From NCBI RefSeq assembly GCF_006483455.1, contig NZ_PPPU01000003.1:109461-173460 (forward strand): a stretch of DNA of 64,000 nucleotides, read 5' to 3'. The position numbers were made by a program, and so were the translations under genes. The notes under the pieces are model-generated. The model ran no database searches. It was not told where the DNA came from and saw only the letters and a program-made list of their open reading frames with translations. Shown here one piece after another: positions 33,619 to 42,717 of the stretch. The stretch comes from Methylomonas koyamae (GTDB lineage: Bacteria; Pseudomonadota; Gammaproteobacteria; Methylococcales; Methylomonadaceae). The stretch's first letter is position 1; the number at the start of each line of letters is the position of its first letter.

Positions 33619-34358
33619 TTTTGCTGGTCGATATCGGCAATTCCTTTCTGAAATGGACGCTGGCTGACTCTGGAATGATTGCCGAACCGCGCTATTTGAA
33701 TTACCGCGAATCGGATTTTGTGTCGGTTTTGACCCAAGCCTGGACCTCGTTATCGGAACCGGAACAAATCGGGCTAGCGGCTGTTGCTGCGCCGGAAGTT
33801 GTGGCAACGGTGCTTGGATTGGCTCAGATTAAGTGGCCTGCCGCCAAGGTTGTCAAGCCGAGCGCTGCCGGCCAAGCCTTCGGTGTCACCAGCGCTTACG
33901 TCAAGCCCGAAAAATTAGGCGTCGACCGCTGGTTGGCGATGATTGGCGCGCTGCACGCCTATCCGGGCGCCAATTGTATTGTCGATTGCGGTACGGCAAT
34001 TACCGTCGATTTTGTCGCCGCCGATGGGCTGCACCAGGGAGGCTTGATTTGCCCCGGCTTGCGTTTAATGAAGCAAGCCTTGTCGGCGAATACTCACGCT
34101 TTACCGGTTGCCGCCGGTGCCGGAGGGGGGGGGCTGGCGGCCGATACCGATGCCGCGATCGACGCCGGAGTGCTGTGGGCGGCTGTCGGCTTGGTCGAAA
34201 CCGCGCTAGGCCGGCAAAACCAACCGTATCGATTGCTGTTGACGGGGGGCGATGCAGCACAGTTGGCGGAGCAAATTGCAGGCGACAAAGTGTTGGATTC
34301 GCAGCTGGTATTCAAAGGCTTGTTGCACTACTGCGCTGAAGCGGAGGCATCGGGATGA
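33615..34358 (+). CDS. coaX: Type III pantothenate kinase
   Basis: A 247-residue ASKHA-fold kinase for the first step of CoA synthesis. Phosphate-1 motif DIGNSFLKW, GVDRWLAMIGA, and the phosphate-2 motif DCGTAITVD are intact; PGLRLMKQAL follows. Overlaps both neighbours by four bases; birA-coaX-SPOR order is the same as in Pseudomonas. Confidence 0.96.
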   Translation: MILLVDIGNSFLKWTLADSGMIAEPRYLNYRESDFVSVLTQAWTSLSEPEQIGLAAVAAPEVVATVLGLAQIKWPAAKVVKPSAAGQAFGVTSAYVKPEKLGVDRWLAMIGALHAYPGANCIVDCGTAITVDFVAADGLHQGGLICPGLRLMKQALSANTHALPVAAGAGGGGLAADTDAAIDAGVLWAAVGLVETALGRQNQPYRLLLTGGDAAQLAEQIAGDKVLDSQLVFKGLLHYCAEAEASG

Positions 34359-35095
34359 AGCAGGTTTTTCTGCTGTTGTGTCTGGCTAATGTATTATTTT
34401 TTTTCTGGAAGCTCCATTTTGGTGCGTCGACGCCGGTCAACCAAGTCCAGGCCGTTCTGCCGTCGATTGTACTGGTTGCCGAACGGGATGCCGCGCTTCG
34501 TAGCGTGGCGATTTCGCGGGTCCTGGATCGCGATGCCGCCGAACTGCAACGCTTGGCCGCGCCCGCCGCTTTTGCGGCGCCTAAGCCAAAACAATTGGCG
34601 GGTACCGCGGTTAAATCCGAAAAAAAATCGCTGCCGGCGGCAACCGGGAAGCCGGAGCCGGTTCGAGTGATTTGTTACGAAGCGGGGCCCTTCAGCGACG
34701 ACCGCGAATTGCAGCGCTGGCTGCGTGGCAAGCCCTTGCTTTTCACGAAGCCGTTTGTGCGGGAAACGACGGTTTCCGCCGATTACCAGCTCTACTTGCC
34801 CCCGGCCAAGGATGCCGAGCAGGCTCGGCTTAACAAGTTGACGTTGCACGCCAAAGGCATTGACGACGTCTGGATGGTTCCGGAGGGCGAGATTAAAGGC
34901 GCACTATCTTTGGGCGTATTTGTCGATAGAGCGAGAGCGCTGGCGTTTAAGGAGCAGCTAGCCGCACGAGGTGTCCGGGCCGAGCTTAGGCAGCGCAGCA
35001 AAACCCGCCAGGCTTTATTCCTGCATTTCGGCGCCGCTGCCGCTTTTCCGGGGAGCGGCGGATATCAGCGGATTCCGGCTGCGGATTGCAAATAG
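34355..35095 (+). CDS. SPOR-domain-like membrane-anchored protein
   Basis: A 246-residue protein with an N-terminal membrane anchor (FLLLCLANVLFFFWKL), a Lys/Pro/Ala linker, and two weak repeats related to SPOR domains: one around 105-165 (CYEAGPFSDDRELQRWL) and one around 175-235 (SLGVFVDRARALAFKEQLAARGVRAELR), which matches the usual SPOR pattern of GxFxxxxxAxxxxxxL. SPOR domains bind denuded glycan at the septum. Position after coaX supports the call. Confidence 0.75.
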   Translation: MKQVFLLLCLANVLFFFWKLHFGASTPVNQVQAVLPSIVLVAERDAALRSVAISRVLDRDAAELQRLAAPAAFAAPKPKQLAGTAVKSEKKSLPAATGKPEPVRVICYEAGPFSDDRELQRWLRGKPLLFTKPFVRETTVSADYQLYLPPAKDAEQARLNKLTLHAKGIDDVWMVPEGEIKGALSLGVFVDRARALAFKEQLAARGVRAELRQRSKTRQALFLHFGAAAAFPGSGGYQRIPAADCK

Positions 35096-35213
35096 CGCCA
35101 AAATGGCGCAGCCGAAACGCGAATGACCTAAATTCCCGGAATTTGTGTCAGCTTATTTTACATTGGCTACTGTTCGGCCGAGCTAATTCCTTGAAATTCC
35201 AGGCCTGGATATT

Positions 35214-35230
35214 TTGGCACGTTTTTTGTA
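35214..35230 (+). promoter_or_regulatory. Possible sigma54-type promoter upstream of a VPLPA-CTERM gene
   Basis: TTGGCACG, four T, TTGTA: the -24 element is perfect, the GG-to-GC spacing of 10 bases is correct, but the -12 GC is GT. A TATAAT at 35229-35234 overlaps it, so a sigma70 promoter is an alternative. Exosortase-target genes are often controlled by the PrsK/PrsR sigma54 system. Confidence 0.4.
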
Positions 35231-35361
35231 TAATCTATTTTGGAGTGGAGGCTGCGGTCTTTGCTCTCGGCTTGGAGGCGGCAATTTCGGAAAAATCGCC
35301 AATTCCAGTTGTATGGCCAGAGGAATGGCCGTTTGTTAACGTTAACTAATGGGGAATATCC

Positions 35362-35859
35362 ATGAAAACGCTTCTATCTTTAAGACTGTGGCTTGCTGTG
35401 TGCCTGTTTGCAGTTTCGACTGCAAGTTCGGCAGGTATTATTTGGGAATCGACCGATGGGAACAGCAACTTTTTGGGCGTGAGTTTTTCATCTCCGTTTC
35501 CCAGTGGTGATACCTTCGGTATCTTCGCGGCGAACGCGGATTTAAGCATTGCCTCTCCGTTGTACTCTTTTACCGGAGTCGGTAGCTATTCGCCAGCCGG
35601 CGCGTTCAAATTCGGTCTGTGGACCGGCGGTAAATGGGTCAGCGAAGATGCCAACTACAGCTTTAGCGGCAACACCTATTTGTTGTCTTTCACCAAAGCA
35701 GGTTTGACCAACACCCTTAGCTTGCTGTACGGCTTCGATATCAAGCCTGCGGCTGACCAAAGCGGTGGTTCTGTGGTTCCACTTCCTGCCTCTATTTGGT
35801 TCATGACAAGCGCTATGTTGGGTTTTCTCTACAACACACGTCGTAAAACCTTGGCTTAA
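35362..35859 (+). CDS. VPLPA-CTERM exosortase substrate
   Basis: A 165-residue secreted protein: signal peptide to about residue 25 (ending TASSA), a Gly/Ser/aromatic-rich body, then the sorting signal VVPLPASIWFMTSAMLGF with a basic RRK tail. Exosortase systems cleave at this motif and attach or export the protein, commonly with an exopolysaccharide. No exosortase is in the window. The body is not similar to anything I recognise. Confidence 0.85.
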   Translation: MKTLLSLRLWLAVCLFAVSTASSAGIIWESTDGNSNFLGVSFSSPFPSGDTFGIFAANADLSIASPLYSFTGVGSYSPAGAFKFGLWTGGKWVSEDANYSFSGNTYLLSFTKAGLTNTLSLLYGFDIKPAADQSGGSVVPLPASIWFMTSAMLGFLYNTRRKTLA

Positions 35860-35881
35860 GTGTAAGCTTAAGTTCTCAGAG

Positions 35882-35914
35882 AGCCGGACGAGGGTATCCT
35901 CACCGGCTTTTTTT
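35882..35914 (+). terminator. Rho-independent terminator
   Basis: AGCCGG and CCGGCT around a 15-base loop, followed by seven T. Confidence 0.85.
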
Positions 35915-36010
35915 ATGTCCGCCGGAAATCTGCGGTATCGGAACGCTTGGGGTCGGTAACGCCCAAGCGTCCTGTCTGTCGTAGTCGGCAATACCGTTAT
36001 CCTTGTCTTA

Positions 36011-38131
36011 CTAGCCACCGCTAACCATCAGGTTGCGGGCCTGCTCTTTCAGCGCAATCGCTCGGCGCAGCAGACCGGTTTTGCCCGGAAAAAACCGGTT
36101 GCAGGCCATTGCCTCCAGATTCAATGCTTGCTGCAATTTTTCCAAAGCTTCCGGATAGGGATTGATTACCGCTTGCTGTAATACCTCCACCGCGTCCTGA
36201 GTGTCGGCGATTGCCAGCTTCAGGGACTTCATACTTTGTTCGCCATTCTGTTCCAACGCTTTTTTGTCCAACGAATTGGAGCTGCGGATATTTTCCAGCA
36301 CATTGATCGTACGGAGGAACATTGCTACGGCTATTACTTGCGACGAATCCAATTTGCCTTGCCGATTCGCTTTACTAGAGGTAAATGCGCCGGGCGAGCT
36401 GTTGAAGGCATCGGAGCTGTAGTAGGCGACGCTTTCTTCCAGCGTCGTTACGCTGTTGTTGTGAAAGAACGGTGCGGTGTCGGCCGCTTCGACCAAGGAC
36501 GGCGTATTGAAACGGTTCAAGCCATGGTGTCCTGCTGGCCGCGAGGTAGTACCGCTCGGCGCAACGCTGCCGTCGCTAAAACAGACTTCGTCATAATTCG
36601 GGCCGCAGTCGTTTTGTTGGATCTGACCGAAGCCGCCGTCATAGGCCAGCGTCGGGTCGGCCAAATGATGCAATTGGTCGCGCATTCGTTCCACACCGGT
36701 ATCGCGGGTCGGATTGGCATTGGTGGTCGAACTGATGCCGCCGGCATTGGAATGGCAGCCGTTACAGTTTGCCGTGGCGCCGAAAATCACCGAGCCGTCG
36801 GCCGCTTTCGGATTGTTCTTGGTATTGAACAACATCAGGCCGTTTTGCACCAAAGGCGATTTGAAATACATATTGGCCAGATTCAATTCGCCGCTACGCC
36901 CCAATGACAGCATATAGGCTTCCAAGGCGTCGAGTTCGTCTTCGCTGGGTAATCTGAAATCGATGTTTTCGGCCCGGATCAATGTTTTCGGCATGTGCTG
37001 CTTGATCGCGCCTTTGGCGAAGTCACGCAAGGAGCCGCCGTCCGGGGCGCCGTCGCCGGACCAGCCTATGGCTTCGGTGTGCCTGCCGGATTGCTGCGCT
37101 TCGTCATCGTGGCGTTTGAAGTATTCTTCGTCCTGCGGAAACTCGCCGTTGCCGTAACCAGGATTTACGGCACGCTCGAAGGTGAGGGTATTGGCCATGC
37201 CCAACAGATGGGGAGAACTGCGCATCACCGGCGGCCGGTCGAAGCCGTCGGCGTGGGCGACGAACAAGGCAAACTGGCGCATTAGTGCCGGCTTTTCCAG
37301 ATCGGCCAATTCCGGCCGGGTTTCGGCGACGAACAGCGGGTCGCTTTTCGGTAACTTGGCGATGTAACTCGGGTCGATCGTGTGATTGTTATCCGGCCGG
37401 TGGCAGGTGGCGCAGGTACGTCCGTTGCCGCCGAAAGTCTCTTCTGTAAATATTTTTTGGCCGCGGGCTATCAGCTGCGCTAACTGTGGTTCGCGTCCGA
37501 AATTGCCGGCTTGAGCGGTTTTCGGCAGTAAGAATTCGAACGGCAGGCGATTCGCGGCGATCTCGCCGCCGGCGGCAGCCAGGTTCGCGCCCGGCCAGTC
37601 GTGCTCGGTGAAATAAAGCCGCTGCAGCAGGTTGGGCGAGCCGAACAGCAGGCCGCCGTTTTCGGGAGAGGTTCCGGCTAGGACGATTGCCGCGCCGTCA
37701 AGCGTAAAGTTCCGCATTCGCTGCGGGTCGAGTTGCAGCGTCAAACCATGGCGGCCCGCCGCCGGCTCCAGTTGGCCGACGCGCAATCCTTGCCGAGACT
37801 GCTTATGATTGTCCAGCAACCAAAGTTCGTATTGGCCGGTTTCCGGTAAACCCGATACCGTTGCCTGCAAGCGCCCGGTGCGCAGATTCAGTTGAAGGTG
37901 GCCGGCGGCCGGGCTGAAGCGTGCGGACAATGCCTTGGAATAGCTCAAGCCGATTTGCAAGTTGTCCGGGCTGGAGGATTGTTCGTGAGTATATTTCCAG
38001 CGCTGGTACAACCGGCTTAAAACTTCCGGGTCGCCGTGGCCGGTAAATGGCGCTTCCGGGGGTGGCGTCACCATGGTTCCGATGCCGAGCGCAGCCGAGA
38101 ATGCCAGCGCGCGTTTATAGCGTATTTTCAT
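36011..38131 (-). CDS. Di-heme cytochrome c of the MauG/CcP type with N-terminal anti-sigma-like domain
   Basis: A 706-residue exported protein. Residues 60-165 resemble the extracytoplasmic RskA-like anti-sigma domain (GLPETGQYELWLL). The rest is a MauG/cytochrome c peroxidase-like domain with heme sites CATCH (240-244) and CNGCH (456-460), and conserved segments HDDEAQ, NRFNTPSLVEAADTAPFFHNNSVTTLEESV that form the third cytochrome region. A C-terminal 100-residue helical tail follows. It could oxidise a periplasmic protein or peroxide. It is convergent with a VPLPA-CTERM gene and divergent from another. Confidence 0.85.
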   Translation of the reverse strand: MKIRYKRALAFSAALGIGTMVTPPPEAPFTGHGDPEVLSRLYQRWKYTHEQSSSPDNLQIGLSYSKALSARFSPAAGHLQLNLRTGRLQATVSGLPETGQYELWLLDNHKQSRQGLRVGQLEPAAGRHGLTLQLDPQRMRNFTLDGAAIVLAGTSPENGGLLFGSPNLLQRLYFTEHDWPGANLAAAGGEIAANRLPFEFLLPKTAQAGNFGREPQLAQLIARGQKIFTEETFGGNGRTCATCHRPDNNHTIDPSYIAKLPKSDPLFVAETRPELADLEKPALMRQFALFVAHADGFDRPPVMRSSPHLLGMANTLTFERAVNPGYGNGEFPQDEEYFKRHDDEAQQSGRHTEAIGWSGDGAPDGGSLRDFAKGAIKQHMPKTLIRAENIDFRLPSEDELDALEAYMLSLGRSGELNLANMYFKSPLVQNGLMLFNTKNNPKAADGSVIFGATANCNGCHSNAGGISSTTNANPTRDTGVERMRDQLHHLADPTLAYDGGFGQIQQNDCGPNYDEVCFSDGSVAPSGTTSRPAGHHGLNRFNTPSLVEAADTAPFFHNNSVTTLEESVAYYSSDAFNSSPGAFTSSKANRQGKLDSSQVIAVAMFLRTINVLENIRSSNSLDKKALEQNGEQSMKSLKLAIADTQDAVEVLQQAVINPYPEALEKLQQALNLEAMACNRFFPGKTGLLRRAIALKEQARNLMVSGG

Positions 38132-38796
38132 AATGTTATCCGTCGTTGTTCAGGCCATGCGATTGAGCCGATGGTGTACAAGGCAGCGGTGCGGCTACCT
38201 CGGACCGGGCGGTCAATTGATAGTTGCGGATAGCAATAGCCATGCCTCTTTTATATAAATCCGTTATAAATCAAAATTTTGGCGTTTTTTTGTCTGGCGA
38301 TCGGCTTGCACGGGAAAATCGGCGGTTTGCTATCGACTATCGTTTCCGCGAGTTTTCGAGTGTTAGGCGGCGCGACTGAAAACCTAAGGATTGCGCGGTT
38401 TTCGCGGGTGTGGATCTCAGTATCCGATCGTCCGATAGTGGTGGTGCCGGACTTACGCTGTTGCCCGGATGCAGGTGCCGGGTAAATCCAAATTATGTGA
38501 TATCGCGCACACGCTAAGTGAAATCACACAGTATGTGTGTTTTTTATGCATTTGCAGGCGACTTGGGGTTGGCCAACCGGACTTACACAAACGGTGTCTA
38601 TGGGTAATTCATTAGTTAAAACAACGGACTAGAGTATGCGTTGCAGCTTAGGCCTGCCGGGCGGTTAGTCGTCGTTACCCAGCTGTTTTCCGGCTGCACC
38701 GCGCTACCGATGCCGGATCGGCTGGTAACCGTTTTTTTGCTGTGAATCTTTGATAAGTTAATGAATTTAATCAGGTATTAGTGTTGATTTGTCGTG

Positions 38797-38812
38797 CTGG
38801 CCAAGGCGTTGC
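38797..38812 (+). promoter_or_regulatory. Possible sigma54-type promoter upstream of a structured leader
   Basis: CTGGCCAAGGCGTTGC: GG and GC separated by exactly 10 bases, TTGC intact, TGGCAC changed to TGGCCA. It lies about 260 bases before the CTERM gene and upstream of the structured leader. Confidence 0.35.
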
Positions 38813-38935
38813 CGCAGACGGCCAATACTGCGGCAAAATCCGCAAGTCTTGGCTGGATTGATTGTAACTTATTGAAAATTAATTAAAAAAAATAGGTACA
38901 AATTGTGCTATCTCATTCGAGTGATAACGGACGCG

Positions 38936-39035
38936 ATATCACCTCCGGGAAAAAGCCGAACCTGCCGCGAGGAGGAGACGGAAATTCAGGGGTCTCACGG
39001 CGAGACGGCCTGACTGCCCTGGACTAGGCAATTAT
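38936..39035 (+). promoter_or_regulatory. Structured 5' leader, possibly a diverged GEMM (c-di-GMP-I) riboswitch
   Basis: A GAACC block is followed by a GCGA-capped hairpin (CTGCC GCGA GGAGG), GACGGAAATTC, then GGGGTCTC and GAGAC in a stem enclosed by TCAGG/CCTGA. This order parallels the GEMM core AACC-tetraloop hairpin-GACGCAAAGCC-GGGTCT-AGACAGCC from memory, but several core bases differ. It ends about 40 bases before the start of a VPLPA-CTERM gene, a gene class often preceded by GEMM elements. Confidence 0.4.
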
Positions 39036-39074
39036 GCAATTTCTTCACTTCGAATCAGTTATTGAGGAATCAAT

Positions 39075-40082
39075 ATGATAGGCATTAATCAACAGAGCTT
39101 ACGCCGCGCAATTCTGGCTGCGCTCGGCGCCAGCGTTATGGCCGCTTATTCCGGACAGGCCGCCGCTATTAGTCCGGCCAGTCTGGGTGTTATCGACGCT
39201 GGCGACAGCGCTAGCGTATCCGGCAAGGCGCCGAAAAGGGCTTGGGCTGACTACGGTACCGGTTTTAACTACGGTTGGACCCATACGCCACCCTTCAGGA
39301 TTTTTCAGGTCGGCGATGATGCCGACGTCGCCGCGGGTACTCGATTCGATGTCACGGTCAATCTGAAACAAAACGGCGGCACGGCGCCGATGAACTATCC
39401 GGGATTTTCGATCTGGACCAGCGGGGCAGCGCCCATGGTTACCGGTGCCGCCGACGGCAGCGGTTACGGACATGCCTGGAGTCAGGTGCGCGGGCCTTAC
39501 GATGGCGGTGTCGCCGGTTACGTCGCGCCTCCTGGCTTGGGCGGCACGGGATTGCTGGGTGTGCCCGGCGCCGATTTGACTCAGGGCAGCAACGGCTGGC
39601 TGGGTGAAGGCGGCGGCGGAAACATAGTCCGCGGCCATGACGGATGGATCGGTTATGCCAATGCCGGCTACTCCTTCACCAACGGCGATGGCGATAAGAT
39701 TCAAGGTCTGCTCGCGGGTGCCACCAACCCCGGAAATGTCGGTCAATACGGCGGCGGTGCCAGCGATCCGCTGAATGGTACGGCACTGACCAACGTCAAC
39801 CAAGATTCACCCTACGTCTACACCGGTTTCGCGACCCTGAGTGCCGGCGAGGCGATGTTGACCCTGCAGGGCTTGAAAGCCGGTTATTACTTGATCGGCT
39901 GGGCGGGTAGTTGCCCGGATGATAATGCCAATGGTCAAAATTGCGGAATCGGTGCAGGCCAAAACTATATGTTGACTATCAACAATACCGGAGTCAGTGC
40001 GGTGCCGTTGCCCGGAGCTGTCTGGATGTTCGGTTCGGCTCTATTGGGTTTTACCGCGCTAGGTCGAAAAAAACCGGCCTAG
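39075..40082 (+). CDS. VPLPA-CTERM exosortase substrate, Gly-rich
   Basis: A 335-residue secreted protein: signal peptide to about residue 32 (SGQAAA), a large beta-rich body with Gly/Tyr/Trp repeats and C-terminal cysteine pair (CPDDNANGQNC), then AVPLPGAVWMFGSALLGF and GRKKPA, a VPLPA-type sorting signal with Gly in place of the final Ala. Long structured leader upstream. The protein is probably surface or matrix attached. Confidence 0.85.
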   Translation: MIGINQQSLRRAILAALGASVMAAYSGQAAAISPASLGVIDAGDSASVSGKAPKRAWADYGTGFNYGWTHTPPFRIFQVGDDADVAAGTRFDVTVNLKQNGGTAPMNYPGFSIWTSGAAPMVTGAADGSGYGHAWSQVRGPYDGGVAGYVAPPGLGGTGLLGVPGADLTQGSNGWLGEGGGGNIVRGHDGWIGYANAGYSFTNGDGDKIQGLLAGATNPGNVGQYGGGASDPLNGTALTNVNQDSPYVYTGFATLSAGEAMLTLQGLKAGYYLIGWAGSCPDDNANGQNCGIGAGQNYMLTINNTGVSAVPLPGAVWMFGSALLGFTALGRKKPA

Positions 40083-40087
40083 CTTAC

Positions 40088-40179
40088 AGCGCCAGCCGAT
40101 CCGCTTTGCCGAATGGGGCGTGCTCGGGTAACAAGGTCCAAATGCCTTATGTCCGATGTTGCCCCGATTAGCTGGCGCT
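40088..40179. repeat. Extended inverted repeat around a structured segment
   Basis: AGCGCCAGC at 40088-40096 pairs perfectly with GCTGGCGCT at 40171-40179, and inside them GGGGC/GCCCC continues the pairing. It follows directly on the VPLPA-CTERM stop, so it may be a long terminator-like structure or the remnant of an element. The remaining 40180-40357 has nothing recognisable. Confidence 0.45.
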
Positions 40180-40357
40180 CAAAATAATTTAGTGGTCGGT
40201 TCCCGGGGTTGTCTAGGTTGGGGCCGGCCCTGATTTCTTTGGTTTCGACTGAACGGATGCAATCGAAGGCATGCGCAGGTTCAGTCTTTATCCGACTCCC
40301 AGACCGGGGCCAAAGCAGATGCGGCGCCGGGTGAATAGCGGGTTTTACGAGGCAGGT

Positions 40358-42628
40358 ATGAAGGTATTTCCGAGAATCTTTTTAATAGCGATCGCTTCAC
40401 TGGCGGCGCTGCCGGTGGCGGCCCACGGACCGGTTCCGGTATCGTTACAGCGGGTACCGGTGCCGCCGGTGCCGGGGTTGTTGGACGGTTCCAGCCCGAT
40501 CGTGGTGAATAAGGCGGCAGCGATTGCGTTGGGCAAGGCCTTATTTTGGGATATGAACGTCGGTAGCGACGGCATGGCCTGCGGGTCCTGCCATTTTCAC
40601 GCCGGGGCCGACGCCCGGGTCAAAAATCAGCTGAATCCCGGCGCCAAGAGCAGCAAAGCTAGCGGGCAGACGTTCGATACGTTGGCGTCGGGCGGCGGTG
40701 GCCCCAATCATACCTTGCGTTCGCAAGACTTTCCGCTGCACCGCCTGTCCGATCCGGCCGATAAATTCAGCGCCGTGACCTTTACCACCGATGATGTGGT
40801 GGCGTCGTCCGGTACCTTTAGCGGCGAATTCAAAGGTGCTTCGCGTTTCAGTGGCAGTACCGACCAATGTTCGCGTAGCGTCGATGCGGTATTTCACGTT
40901 AACCAAACCGGTACCCGGCGGGTGGAGCCTCGGAATGCGCCGACTGTAATCAATGCGGTGTTCAACCATCGTAATTTCTGGGACGGGCGGGCCAACAATA
41001 TCTTTAACGGTAGCAGTCCCTGGGGTGAGCGCGACTCGAATGCCGGGGTTTGGGTCAAACTCAATTCGCGCTCGGTGGTTAAAGAAAAGCTGCATCTGGA
41101 AAACTCGTCTTTAGCATCGTTGGCGACGGCGCCGGGTTTGAGCGATACCGAAATGAGCTGCCGGCAGCGGACATGGGCCGATATCGGCCGCAAGCTGTTG
41201 GGACGCCAAGCCTTGCAACATCAGAAGGTGCACCACGAAGACAGTGTGTTGGGCCCCTATAGCTTGAGCAGCATCGGAAATCTAAAGCCCGGTCTGAATA
41301 CCACCTATAAAAATCTGATCATGCAGGCTTTCAATGCCAAATACTGGTCTTATAGCGGCATCGGCCCGTTCGGTGCTCCGCCGGGACAAACCGCCTACAA
41401 CCAAATGGAGGCCAATTTCCCGATGTTCTTCGGCTTGGCGCTCCAGCTTTACCAGTCGACCTTGGTGGCGGATCAATCGCCTTTCGATTTGAGCCCGGTG
41501 GATGCCAGCCTGCGCCCGACCTGGACCAATATTGTCGGCGCCACGCCGGCCGAGACCGAGGCCAAGCGCCAAGCGCTGAAAGATGGCGGCAACTTGTTTT
41601 TCAACAATCATTGTAATTTGTGTCATGCCGGCCCGAGCTTGAGTCTGGCCGCGGTCGCTACCAATGCGGCGTTGTTGAAGCCCGAGCCCGGCAAAACCTT
41701 CGGTTTGGCAGCGACGCCAATTTCGTACGGACCGGATGCGTTCGGTCCTTCCGGCGGCGCGCGAGCAGCCGGCATGACCCAATATGTCAATCCGGTAACC
41801 CGGGATTTTAGTAGCGACGGCATGCCTTTGCTGATGGACTTGGGGTACATCAACACCGGTGTTGCCGATCCGAATGGTGACCCAGGAGTTGGCGGTCTCG
41901 ACGATTTCGGCAATCCGCTATCCTTTGCCGCTCAGTACCTTCAGTATTTGCAGGACCGTCCCGCCGGGATCAAGGATCGTCTGGTTAAGGATATTCGCGC
42001 TTGCGATTTCATCACCGCAATCGCGATTAATACCGACGTTTCCGAGCCTTATTACTTTACCGCAGTGGAAGGTATCCAAGCGGACGGCAGTCGGGAGGGT
42101 GTGTCGCGCAATCAAAACTGTGCGGATCCGGCCACAGCTTTCATTCCGTCGCCCAGCGCGGCACGCAACGAAGCCAATGCCGCAAATCTGGGCGTGGCAG
42201 TCAAGGCGGCCTTTAAAGTTCCAACCCTGCGTAATATCGAGCTGACCGGGCCGTACATGCATAACGGCAGTATGGCAACGCTGGAGCAGGTGATCGAGTT
42301 TTATGGCCGGCAAGGCAATTTCCACAACGATATTTTGCACGAGCAGGTCGGTACCATCTCGTCGTCGATCAATTCGCCGGCTAACCGGGCCAAATTGATC
42401 GCGTATCTGAAATCGTTCACTGACGACCGGGTGCGCTATGAAAAAGCGCCGTTTGACCATCCGGAGGTGATTGTGCCGAACGGCCACGAAGGTAACCATG
42501 AAGCTGTTGTATCCGGCAATCCGTTGCAAGCCGATCTGGCGCAAGACGAAGTATTAGTCGTCCCGGCCGTCGGTGCCAATGGTTCAGTCGACCCGCTGTT
42601 GCCGTTCGACCAGTTGTTGGCGCACTGA
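40358..42628 (+). CDS. Large di-heme cytochrome c peroxidase/MauG-like protein
   Basis: 756 residues from ATG 40358, with a signal peptide ending LPVAA. Heme sites are CGSCH (75-79) and CNLCH (419-423). Segments typical of the family include GKALFWDMNVGSDG before heme 1 and FKVPTLRNIELTGPYMHNGSMATLEQVI near the C-terminus, where the distal region lies. It is periplasmic or surface exposed and may oxidise a partner protein or peroxide. It lies between two VPLPA-CTERM genes, which suggests a link with them; the link is inference. The upstream frame to 40271 lacks a signal peptide. Confidence 0.87.
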   Translation: MKVFPRIFLIAIASLAALPVAAHGPVPVSLQRVPVPPVPGLLDGSSPIVVNKAAAIALGKALFWDMNVGSDGMACGSCHFHAGADARVKNQLNPGAKSSKASGQTFDTLASGGGGPNHTLRSQDFPLHRLSDPADKFSAVTFTTDDVVASSGTFSGEFKGASRFSGSTDQCSRSVDAVFHVNQTGTRRVEPRNAPTVINAVFNHRNFWDGRANNIFNGSSPWGERDSNAGVWVKLNSRSVVKEKLHLENSSLASLATAPGLSDTEMSCRQRTWADIGRKLLGRQALQHQKVHHEDSVLGPYSLSSIGNLKPGLNTTYKNLIMQAFNAKYWSYSGIGPFGAPPGQTAYNQMEANFPMFFGLALQLYQSTLVADQSPFDLSPVDASLRPTWTNIVGATPAETEAKRQALKDGGNLFFNNHCNLCHAGPSLSLAAVATNAALLKPEPGKTFGLAATPISYGPDAFGPSGGARAAGMTQYVNPVTRDFSSDGMPLLMDLGYINTGVADPNGDPGVGGLDDFGNPLSFAAQYLQYLQDRPAGIKDRLVKDIRACDFITAIAINTDVSEPYYFTAVEGIQADGSREGVSRNQNCADPATAFIPSPSAARNEANAANLGVAVKAAFKVPTLRNIELTGPYMHNGSMATLEQVIEFYGRQGNFHNDILHEQVGTISSSINSPANRAKLIAYLKSFTDDRVRYEKAPFDHPEVIVPNGHEGNHEAVVSGNPLQADLAQDEVLVVPAVGANGSVDPLLPFDQLLAH

Positions 42629-42657
42629 GCGGCTGAATGCCGTATCGAAAACACCGG

Positions 42658-42682
42658 CCCGCGCGACGCCGAGTCGCGCGGG
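42658..42682. terminator. GC-rich hairpin between di-heme gene and VPLPA-CTERM gene
   Basis: CCCGCGCGAC, loop GCCGA, GTCGCGCGGG, a perfect 10-bp stem followed by ATTTCC. Weak T tail, so it may only slow polymerase or stabilise mRNA. Confidence 0.5.
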
Positions 42683-42717
42683 ATTTCCGGACACAAAAGT
42701 CAAGTAGAGATTAACTT

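Larger units (their letters stand above)
38132..39074. other. 943-bp intergenic region with regulatory structure, no gene
   Basis: Between the start of the di-heme gene (minus) and the VPLPA-CTERM gene (plus). No credible ORF is present. From about 38740 the sequence turns AT-rich, followed by a sigma54-like site (38797-38812) and a structured leader (38936-39035). The 38132-38740 part looks featureless apart from short GC-rich palindromes near 38440-38485 (CCGG/CCGG around TTGCCCGGATGCAGG). Confidence 0.6.
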
